From contig CAKQJZ010000070.1 in the NCBI GenBank assembly GCA_934247875.1, positions 1-10,666 on the forward strand: 10,666 nt of DNA, given 5' to 3'. The translations under genes were made by a program, and so were the position numbers. The notes under the pieces were generated by a model. That model was not told where the DNA came from, made no database searches, and saw only the letters and a list, made by a program, of their open reading frames with translations. Below, piece by piece: positions 5,890-10,666 of this stretch (position 1 is its first letter; the number at the start of each line of letters is the position of its first letter). This DNA is from an uncultured Spirochaetales bacterium. GTDB taxonomy: Bacteria; Spirochaetota; Spirochaetia; Sphaerochaetales; Sphaerochaetaceae.

Positions 5890-6566
5890 TTGAAGAAATA
5901 CTATTCAACCCGCTATTTTCACTTGTGCTCATCTTAGCTTCATATATATTCGCAGGCTTCTTGCAGAAGAAGACAAAGCTGTCAATTCTGAATCCGCTGC
6001 TTGTCTCTGTGCTGATAATAATCGGAGTGCTTCTCATATTCGATATTCCACTCTCAGCATTCAATGAAGGCGGAGACATCGTAACTATGTTCTTAGCTCC
6101 AGTTACAGCACTCCTTGCACTCTCTATCTACAGACAAAGAGAACTCGTTAAGAAGAACTTTGTAGCAATCCTTGTTGGTACAGTTGTTGGAGCTATTGTT
6201 TCTATTGGTTCTATCATTGTGCTTGCAAATATATTAGGACTTGATGACAGACTCACTTCCTCTTTGATTCCAAAGAGCGTAACAACACCTATAGCACTAG
6301 CTGTATCAGAAACACTCGGAGGAATACCTGGAATAACAGTCTGCGCATTAATACTCTCTGGCTTATTCGGAAATATATTTGCACCTGTACTGATCAAGCT
6401 ATTGCGCTTAAACGATCCAGTAGCTGCTGGTATTGCTATTGGCAGCTCATCTCATGCGCTAGGCACAGTAACAGCACTAGAGCTTGGAGAAGATATCGGA
6501 GCTATATCGAGTATAGCAATACCATTTTCAGGAATCATTACAGTAATAATCTCACTGTTCCTCTAG
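5886..6566 (+). CDS. lrgB: LrgB-family membrane protein, partner of LrgA
   Basis: This 226-residue protein has about six or seven membrane segments and the LrgB signature in its second half. That is LIPKSVTTPIALAVSE (127-142) with LGGIPG (144-149), then IAIGSSSHALGTVTALELG (183-201) and a final hydrophobic helix. The length is normal for the family. LrgA and LrgB work as a membrane pair linked to autolysis control and to transport of pyruvate-like metabolites; which applies here cannot be told. The start overlaps the lrgA stop (ATGA) and follows GAGG at 5876-5879. The stop codon is at 6564-6566, within the CTAG that also ends the convergent YitT gene. Confidence 0.92.
   Translation: MIEEILFNPLFSLVLILASYIFAGFLQKKTKLSILNPLLVSVLIIIGVLLIFDIPLSAFNEGGDIVTMFLAPVTALLALSIYRQRELVKKNFVAILVGTVVGAIVSIGSIIVLANILGLDDRLTSSLIPKSVTTPIALAVSETLGGIPGITVCALILSGLFGNIFAPVLIKLLRLNDPVAAGIAIGSSSHALGTVTALELGEDIGAISSIAIPFSGIITVIISLFL
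6563..6566. other. CTAG shared as stop codon by two convergent genes
   Basis: The palindrome CTAG at 6563-6566 contains TAG on the plus strand (6564-6566, lrgB) and TAG on the minus strand (6565-6563, YitT-family gene). No terminator lies between the genes, so their transcripts must overlap at the 3' ends. Confidence 0.9.
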
Positions 6567-7468
6567 TTCTCTTCACTAGCTTTCTTAAGGTTCCTAAAGC
6601 CACGGCCAAGTACTTGGTAAGCTTCATTGACAAATACAAAGGCTTTAGGATCCTCTTCATTGATTATGCGTATAAGCGCATTGAATTGATGGTTAGGAAC
6701 AACAACCATCAATATTATTCGCTCTTGAGCAGTATACATGCCAGTTGCTTCAATAAGAGTTCCTGTGTGATGCAGCTCTGCAATAACACGACGTGATATC
6801 TCAGCTGTATGATAGTCAGATATTATGAATACATTCTTTGCGAGGTTATTGCCAAAACCTGTGAGTACGTAGTTTACAACCTGAGCTGAAACAAACATCG
6901 CAATGATTGAGAACAGCATTGGCTGAATACCGACAAAGACACCAGAGAGTGCAACAACTATGAAGTTGAAAGAGAACTGGACTGTGCCAATATTCAGTGG
7001 CGTATAGTGGTTGATTACCTGCGCAACGATATCTGTTCCGCCTGTATTGCATCCACTTCTCATTGTAATGCCTATTCCAGAGCCAAGCAGAATACCTCCG
7101 AATATAGCTGAAAGCAATATATTGATAGGCTCTGATGTATCTAGAAATCCATGATACCCAGTAACATGCCCAAGTACAGAGATCCAAAAAGACAAAAGCG
7201 TAGAGCCTATAAGAGTCTTAATGCCATATTTGAAACCAAAAACGTACATGCCTATGCAGATCAATGGCACATTTATGCACATCATCATAACGCCCTGATC
7301 AAGGCCTGTTAAATAGAAAATGATTGTCGCAAGACCTGTAGATCCACCTGAAACTACTTTGGCTGGAGTATAAAAGAGAGCAACGCCACATGCTGCGATA
7401 AATGGACCAACAAGGAGATATATCAAGTCTGATACTCTATGGAATATCATAAGGGATGAGCTTTTCAT
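6563..7468 (-). CDS. YitT-family membrane protein (DUF161 plus DUF2179)
   Basis: The 301-residue product is a polytopic membrane protein of the YitT family. The N-terminal half holds about five or six membrane segments with family-typical glycine motifs: VVSGGSTGLATI (38-49), GGILLGSGIGITMRSGCNTGGTDIVAQ (124-150) and MLFSIIAMFVSAQVV (184-198). The C-terminal soluble DUF2179 domain (about 212-295) contains GTLIEATGMYT (236-246) and VNEAYQVLGRGF (280-291). The natural substrate of this family is not settled. The ATG at 7468 has a good GAGGG ribosome binding site (plus-strand 7473-7477), 4 bases away. It is divergent from the nagB gene and convergent with lrgB. The end is complete. Confidence 0.9.
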   Translation of the reverse strand: MKSSSLMIFHRVSDLIYLLVGPFIAACGVALFYTPAKVVSGGSTGLATIIFYLTGLDQGVMMMCINVPLICIGMYVFGFKYGIKTLIGSTLLSFWISVLGHVTGYHGFLDTSEPINILLSAIFGGILLGSGIGITMRSGCNTGGTDIVAQVINHYTPLNIGTVQFSFNFIVVALSGVFVGIQPMLFSIIAMFVSAQVVNYVLTGFGNNLAKNVFIISDYHTAEISRRVIAELHHTGTLIEATGMYTAQERIILMVVVPNHQFNALIRIINEEDPKAFVFVNEAYQVLGRGFRNLKKASEEN

Positions 7469-7485
7469 AACACCCTCATATTAAT

Positions 7486-7515
7486 TTGATAATGTTTTTT
7501 GTTCTATTCTATTTT
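7486..7515 (+). promoter_or_regulatory. Possible promoter of nagB
   Basis: TTGATA at 7486-7491 and TATTTT at 7510-7515 are separated by 18 bp. The start would fall near 7522, just before the palindrome at 7528. The region is very AT-rich, so other choices are possible. I found no convincing promoter for the divergent YitT gene. Confidence 0.3.
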
Positions 7516-7527
7516 TTATTAATTTAG

Positions 7528-7542
7528 TACATTTGTAATGTA
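7528..7542. promoter_or_regulatory. Candidate operator between the YitT gene and nagB
   Basis: TACATT-TGT-AATGTA is a perfect inverted repeat of two 6-bp arms around a 3-base centre. It lies in the 115-base divergent intergenic region, about 6 bases downstream of the predicted nagB start point. A dimeric repressor bound there would block nagB and perhaps the divergent gene. Confidence 0.4.
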
Positions 7543-7583
7543 ATCAGATTTTCCTTTCTGCTACGATTATCTTGGAGGTCGCT

Positions 7584-8345
7584 ATGAGAATTATAATTTG
7601 TGAAGATAAGAATGACCTTGGCAAACAAGCTGCTAAAACAGGCGCTGAGAAAATCAATAACACTATTGCAGAGAAAGGCTTTGCAAATGTTGCATTCGTT
7701 ACAGGAAACAGCCAGATACAGACTCTTAAGAACTTAAGAGACGCAGATATAGACTGGGATAAAGTGAATGTATTTCTGCTTGATGAGTTCATTGGCATTA
7801 CCAAAAGTGATAAAGCATCTTCTCTTGTATTCTTGAATGAGAATCTCCTTAAATACCTTCCTTCAATTGGTTCTATCCATCCAATCGATAGTGATAGCAA
7901 AAAGACAGAAGAAACACTTAAGAAGCTGAATGAAGAGATGAAGAACTATCCACTGGACGTTGTCTTCATCTGTATTGGTGAAAATGGACATCTGGCTTTC
8001 AATGATCCTCCTGCTGATTTATACAACACTGATTCATATATCAAAGTAGAGCTTGAGAAACGCAATAAGCGACAGCTTATGCATGAAGGCTGGTTCAAGA
8101 GTGTTGATGATGTTCCAGACCAGGCTATTACAATGAGCGTATCTGAAATACTATCGTCAAAGTCGATAATCATCTCTTGCCCAGACCAAAGAAAGGCAAA
8201 AGCAGTAGCTATGACGCTTTATGACGATTTCTCGCCAATGAGCCCATGCGCAATGGTTAGAAGAGCTGAAGATGTTAGCCTGTTCCTCGATAGACAATCA
8301 TCATGCTTGATACTCAAAGATAATAGGCAGCTTAGCCTAAAATAG
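7584..8345 (+). CDS. nagB: Glucosamine-6-phosphate deaminase/isomerase family protein
   Basis: This 253-residue cytoplasmic enzyme of the NagB family would convert glucosamine 6-phosphate to fructose 6-phosphate and ammonia, feeding amino sugars into glycolysis. The catalytic Asp region is FLLDEFIG (64-71, D67). The second motif is IGENGHLAFNDPP (131-143), with N134, H136 and D141. The usual glutamate of FNE-P is replaced by Asp, which marks the FNDPP subgroup rather than the classic E. coli form. AITMSVSEILSSKSIIIS (181-198) and LFLDRQSS (233-240) are also typical. The ATG at 7584 follows a perfect GGAGG at 7574-7578, so the in-frame TTG at 7572 is rejected. No nagA or amino-sugar transporter is adjacent. 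Substrate identity is inferred; a related aldose/ketose isomerase is possible. Confidence 0.83.
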   Translation: MRIIICEDKNDLGKQAAKTGAEKINNTIAEKGFANVAFVTGNSQIQTLKNLRDADIDWDKVNVFLLDEFIGITKSDKASSLVFLNENLLKYLPSIGSIHPIDSDSKKTEETLKKLNEEMKNYPLDVVFICIGENGHLAFNDPPADLYNTDSYIKVELEKRNKRQLMHEGWFKSVDDVPDQAITMSVSEILSSKSIIISCPDQRKAKAVAMTLYDDFSPMSPCAMVRRAEDVSLFLDRQSSCLILKDNRQLSLK

Positions 8346-8348
8346 GCA
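8322..8348. repeat. Short repeats at the nagB 3' end facing the integrase gene
   Basis: AATAGGCA occurs at 8322-8329 and again at 8341-8348. Between them GCCTA (8335-8339) can pair with TAGGC at 8324-8328 or with TAGGC at 8343-8347. The second hairpin contains the nagB stop codon. There is no T tract after it, so it is a weak terminator. Its place between nagB and the integrase 3' end makes it a possible recombination or binding site, by inference. Confidence 0.3.
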
Positions 8349-8363
8349 AAAATCTGCACTTTT

Positions 8364-9569
8364 CTATGCACTCCTGAAAAGAGAAAAAAGCTCTGCTGTC
8401 AATGTGGAAACATGGCGCAGAGCTTCTTCACTTTGGTGGGTATATCTATCATTTATCTCAATGCTTCTATGGCCTAAAACAACCATTCTATCTTCTTGGC
8501 TTATAGCCTCATCTCGTGCAAGTGTTGAGAATGTATGACGAAGGGAATGGAATGTTATATTTCGTTTTTCACGCTCTTCCTCTTTGATGCCTATTTTATC
8601 AAGAACCTTATAGAATTCATTTCTGAGTGTTGGTGATGAGATATAGCCACCCCATTTAGATGGGAGTACTCTGCCTTCTTTATCACTATTAGCAACAAGC
8701 GCATCAGCCAAAGTCTTTGGAATCAGCACTGCCCTATCATACTTGCTTTTAGTGCCTTTTAAGCCAGTGTATGGCGCAAGTGAGTGCCTGATTATTACAC
8801 GTGTCCACTTATCATCAGCCGGCTCTAAATCAGCCTTGTTCAACGCTCTGACTTCTCCTGAGCGCATGCCAGTGCAAATAGCAACCAGGATTGCAAGATA
8901 GTATGATCTGTAGATTTCAGTTTTATTGGATTTCAGATAGCTACTGACCTTTTCAACTTCCTGGCGTGTCAAACACCCTCTAGCCTTCTCTACCCTGACA
9001 ATCCTCATCATGCGTTTTGCTGGATTAGTCGCAATTAATCCTGTTCGTTCAGCCTCTTTAAGCGGCTGCGTGAATGATATTGAAATCAATTGAATAGTCC
9101 CTGAAGAGAGACCTTTGTCATATAGACTTCTAACAACATCATCTAAGTGCTTAGTAGTTATTGCTTGTAGCTTGATATCTAGCGGAAGAGCTGGGAGCAC
9201 ATGGCGCCTTATAAAGAAAAGCATGTTCTTTGCATACTCTATTCCTATTGAATCAGGCTTAAGATTGTTCCTCATCTTGATATACTCAGATTTCTCAAAA
9301 GACCAGAAATCTTCAGCGTAATCACGAAACGTGATAAGACCTTTATCTTGATAGATAATACCAGCATCCAGCGCACGCTTTGCAACTATTACAGCATCAT
9401 CTCGTCTGGTAATTGGCGTATTATCAAAAACACCAAGCTTCTCTTTAAGCACATCAATGCTCTTTGCATTCCCCTGTTTGCCACTCTCTCTATCTAAGTA
9501 GCATACATACCAGTAGCTACCTCTTTTCTTCTTCCTCTTGTAGAGATAGAACTCTTTTCTATGTGCCAT
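8364..9569 (-). CDS. Tyrosine recombinase (phage/island-type integrase)
   Basis: The 401-residue site-specific recombinase starts with a basic region of arm-binding character (1-50, rich in Lys/Arg with GSYWYVCYLD). The SAM-like core-binding domain follows (about 80-185). The catalytic domain has all expected residues: R236 in CTGMRSGEV, a lysine around 274-276 in the beta-hairpin, HSLRH (H341, R344), LGHRS (H367) and the nucleophile Y376 in DRYTH. Length and layout are those of prophage or genomic-island integrases rather than XerC/XerD, which are about 300 residues. A strong AGGAGGT (plus-strand 9575-9581) precedes ATG 9569 by 5 bases. It seems intact and is convergent with nagB, 18 bases away. 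No excisionase, phage or conjugation gene is seen beside it, so it is either solitary or at the edge of an element beyond the window. Confidence 0.92.
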   Translation of the reverse strand: MAHRKEFYLYKRKKKRGSYWYVCYLDRESGKQGNAKSIDVLKEKLGVFDNTPITRRDDAVIVAKRALDAGIIYQDKGLITFRDYAEDFWSFEKSEYIKMRNNLKPDSIGIEYAKNMLFFIRRHVLPALPLDIKLQAITTKHLDDVVRSLYDKGLSSGTIQLISISFTQPLKEAERTGLIATNPAKRMMRIVRVEKARGCLTRQEVEKVSSYLKSNKTEIYRSYYLAILVAICTGMRSGEVRALNKADLEPADDKWTRVIIRHSLAPYTGLKGTKSKYDRAVLIPKTLADALVANSDKEGRVLPSKWGGYISSPTLRNEFYKVLDKIGIKEEEREKRNITFHSLRHTFSTLARDEAISQEDRMVVLGHRSIEINDRYTHQSEEALRHVSTLTAELFSLFRSA

Positions 9570-9633
9570 ACTGCACCTCCTGAAACGGTTTGAGCATACA
9601 CAAAGAGCAGAAGCAAAACCATACCAACGACTG

Positions 9634-9697
9634 CACTATTCTATTCACTACACATTAAAAACACTCATTCAACACACTTATTAACCACATCTTCACG
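9634..9697. repeat. G-free tract with degenerate repeats upstream of the integrase gene
   Basis: The plus strand has no G from 9634 to 9696. Inside it four related units follow each other: ACACATTAAAAAC (9650-9662), ACTCATTCAAC (9663-9673), ACACTTATTAACC (9674-9686) and ACATCTTCACG (9687-9697). Such degenerate tandem units could be arm-type binding sites for the integrase. They could instead simply be low-complexity DNA. No convincing integrase promoter was found in 9570-9800. Confidence 0.35.
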
Positions 9698-9785
9698 TCA
9701 AGAAAGCGAATAGAAAATACAGTTCTACATCATCATACATTGGTTCAATGCCTATAATCACAGCAACATTTGGCCTTTTTATAGC
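9693..9785 (-). pseudogene. Possible DJ-1/PfpI-like N-terminal remnant
   Basis: A 30-codon minus-strand frame after an in-frame TAG (9786-9788) reads K-R-P-N-V-A-V-I-I-G, then M-Y-D-D-V-E-L-Y-F before a TGA at 9693-9695. The pattern of a hydrophobic beta strand (VAVII) followed by an E/D-D-V-E-L-Y motif is like the first strand and helix of DJ-1/PfpI proteins. There is no start codon or ribosome binding site at its front, and no downstream continuation except for a few codons in other frames. It would be a truncated relic left near the integrase. The match is short and made by eye, so confidence is low. Confidence 0.25.
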
Positions 9786-9800
9786 CTATCAAATATCTCA

Positions 9801-10364
9801 TTAACAAAGCTTGAACGAGCCAAAGAATTCCTTACAATGGAAATTAGGAGATGGAAGGTCTATATTAAATAAAGAGATAAACACTGTCTCTTTAAGTTTA
9901 TCTCCACAAAGATATATATTCCCAAGTAGATCTTCACTATCCAGGTCAAAATCTTTTAGATCGAGCTCAACATCAACTGTCCACACCGATTTATTATCAT
10001 CATTTTGCAAAACTGTGACATTTCTCTTAACTTTACTCCACCACTCATCTCCTATCAAACGAATACGAGTCGCTCTATCCTTTCTTTTACCTATCAAGAT
10101 GGCACCAGATGCAGAAATCTCAATATTGTAATACTCTTCTCCGCCTTTCTTCATCAAGAATAGTTCGCAACAGCTATCTGTATAAACAGGGCCATTATTC
10201 TCTTTCACTTCACGGCGAAGTTCTTTCGCTTCAATCTTAAATTGCGCTTTTAAGACTGATTCATTATGGGATAGATATACGCACCCCTTTTCACTTTCCT
10301 CTTTACTGCCCCAAAGGTAATTAGTAAGAGGAATCATAGTTGGAGTTGTTAGAATATTAATCAT
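9801..10364 (-). CDS. Carbohydrate-binding family 9-like protein
   Basis: This 187-residue protein fits the CBM9-like/DOMON-like fold found in stand-alone carbohydrate-binding proteins. Family marks are GPVYTDSCCELFL (58-70), the form of the usual G-x-V-W-x-D-S-C-V-E-F-F, then EEYYNIEISASGAILIGKRK (76-95). The C-terminal end has GNIYLCGD (148-155) and SPNFHCKEFFGSFKL (172-186), equivalent to the conserved P-x-F-H-x-x-E-F-F-G ending. There is no signal peptide, so it is probably cytoplasmic or its exported context is missing. Sugar-binding residues cannot be judged by eye. The ATG at 10364 lacks a Shine-Dalgarno sequence; a second in-frame ATG at 10337 is equally unsupported. A weak promoter places the transcript start almost at the first ATG. 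Confidence 0.75.
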   Translation of the reverse strand: MINILTTPTMIPLTNYLWGSKEESEKGCVYLSHNESVLKAQFKIEAKELRREVKENNGPVYTDSCCELFLMKKGGEEYYNIEISASGAILIGKRKDRATRIRLIGDEWWSKVKRNVTVLQNDDNKSVWTVDVELDLKDFDLDSEDLLGNIYLCGDKLKETVFISLFNIDLPSPNFHCKEFFGSFKLC

Positions 10365-10371
10365 AGTAAAA

Positions 10372-10399
10372 AGGATAAGAGAAAAAATGTTAAAATCAA
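10372..10399 (-). promoter_or_regulatory. Weak promoter of the CBM9-like gene, near-leaderless
   Basis: On the minus strand TTGATT (plus-strand 10394-10399) and TATCCT (10372-10377) are 16 bp apart. The predicted start is at 10364-10366, on or next to the ATG. Confidence 0.25.
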
Positions 10400-10503
10400 G
10401 GTAATACTATTCACATATTGCCTACAAAGAAGCTTATGGCAAGCTTTCTGGCTTCGAAGCTGGTTATAAGGATTATGTAGCTGCAGCAGATTTCGAAGGC
10501 TAA
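10387..10503 (+). pseudogene. Stop-interrupted remnant of an unrecognised gene
   Basis: ATG at 10387 follows AAGGA (10371-10375) and opens a frame M-L-K-S-R, then TAA at 10402-10404. The same frame continues for 32 codons to TAA at 10501-10503, reading Y-Y-S-H-I-A-Y-K-E-A-Y-G-K-L-S-G and ending V-A-A-A-D-F-E-G. Composition and codon choice (GAA, GCT, GGC, AAG) look like real coding sequence. I do not recognise the protein. It looks like a gene collapsed by deletion, with a start and a C-terminal end retained, or a C-terminal fragment alone. Confidence 0.4.
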
Positions 10504-10601
10504 TCACTCAACAACCTCTATTTTACTTCACCTATTTATTCACTTTTGCTTAAAAATCACCATTTCACGAATCTATTTGCATATATTCTCGTCGAGGAAG
10601 T
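10504..10601. other. AT-rich intergenic DNA before the exported protein gene
   Basis: The interval holds TATATT at 10582-10587 as the only reasonable -10 sequence, without a matching -35, and a GAGGA ribosome binding site at 10594-10598. Nothing else is seen. Confidence 0.4.
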
Positions 10602-10666
10602 ATGAAAAAAATACTTAGTATTGCTTTAGTAGCTTTACTAGCAGCTAGCACAGTATTCGCTGGTTT
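10602..10666 (+). CDS. Exported protein, N-terminal signal peptide only
   Basis: The ATG at 10602 follows GAGGA at 10594-10598 with 3 bases between. The 21 complete codons give a classic signal peptide. MKK comes first, then a hydrophobic core rich in Ile, Leu, Val and Ala, then AASTVFA with a likely signal peptidase I site after A20 (V-F-A). The gene runs off the right edge. Signal peptides ending S-T-V-F-A are frequent in spirochaetal periplasmic and outer-membrane proteins. The mature protein cannot be identified. Confidence 0.8.
   Translation, partial: MKKILSIALVALLAASTVFAG

Noticed and set aside
6846..7187. 113-codon minus-strand frame inside the YitT-family gene, and other long frames opposite to or within real genes
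   Set aside because: These are shadows of the true frames. Their composition (Trp, Tyr and Cys-rich, or Ser-rich) is not protein-like and they lack ribosome binding sites.
7572..7583. TTG start for nagB at 7572
   Set aside because: It overlaps the GGAGG ribosome binding site that serves ATG 7584, and family members start at the MRIII-type N-terminus.
9650..9697. CRISPR-like array
   Set aside because: The units are 11 to 13 bases, imperfect and without spacers, so they are not CRISPR repeats.
9749..9805. 18-codon hydrophobic plus-strand ORF (M-P-I-I-T-A-T-F)
   Set aside because: It has no ribosome binding site or promoter, and it lies antisense to the possible PfpI-like relic.

Overview
The window looks like chromosomal DNA of a low-GC, anaerobe-type bacterium, most probably a spirochaete (Treponema/Sphaerochaeta-like). 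This is a moderate-confidence guess. It rests on the short lipid-style signal peptide ending ...STVFA at the right edge, on the MoxR/DUF58/large-membrane-protein operon, on a cysteine-rich LUD protein of a type common in anaerobes, and on the AT-rich codon choice. No rRNA or other decisive marker is present.

Layout, left to right. (1) 1-387 holds an unrecognised partial frame running off the left edge on the minus strand. It also holds an inverted repeat, a 20-codon small ORF with a good ribosome binding site, a leader with mutually exclusive hairpins, and one or two promoters. (2) 388-3862 is a tightly overlapping plus-strand operon: MoxR-type AAA+ ATPase, DUF58 protein and a polytopic membrane protein. 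The genes are joined by ATGA overlaps. (3) 3861-4095 carries, on the minus strand, an initiator tRNA (fMet, CAU) with a near-consensus promoter, then a structured trailer and a terminator that also faces the MoxR operon. (4) 4231-6566 is a second plus-strand operon: LUD protein, AlkD-like HEAT-repeat DNA glycosylase, LrgA, LrgB. It may start as a leaderless message. (5) 6563-7468 is a minus-strand YitT-family membrane protein, convergent with lrgB; the two genes share one CTAG as both stop codons. (6) 7584-8345 is a plus-strand glucosamine-6-phosphate deaminase, divergent from the YitT gene across an intergenic region with a perfect 6+6 palindrome. (7) 8364-9569 is a complete minus-strand tyrosine recombinase (integrase). 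(8) 9570-10601 looks like decayed DNA around the integrase: a G-free degenerate repeat tract, a short remnant resembling the start of a DJ-1/PfpI protein, an intact carbohydrate-binding-family-9-like gene, and a stop-interrupted remnant. (9) 10602-10666 is the first codons of an exported protein.

How the genes work together. MoxR ATPase, DUF58 and the membrane protein form a module known from Bat/MoxR operons, where the ATPase acts as a chaperone-like partner for DUF58 and VWA-type proteins at the membrane. LrgA and LrgB form a paired murein-hydrolase/overflow-metabolite membrane system. The LUD and AlkD genes share their message but have no evident functional link. I do not see a clearly new multi-gene defence or mobile system. 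The most unusual signals are non-coding: the switch-like leader before the ATPase gene, the structured RNA downstream of tRNA-fMet, and two genes whose promoters seem to start transcription at the ATG.
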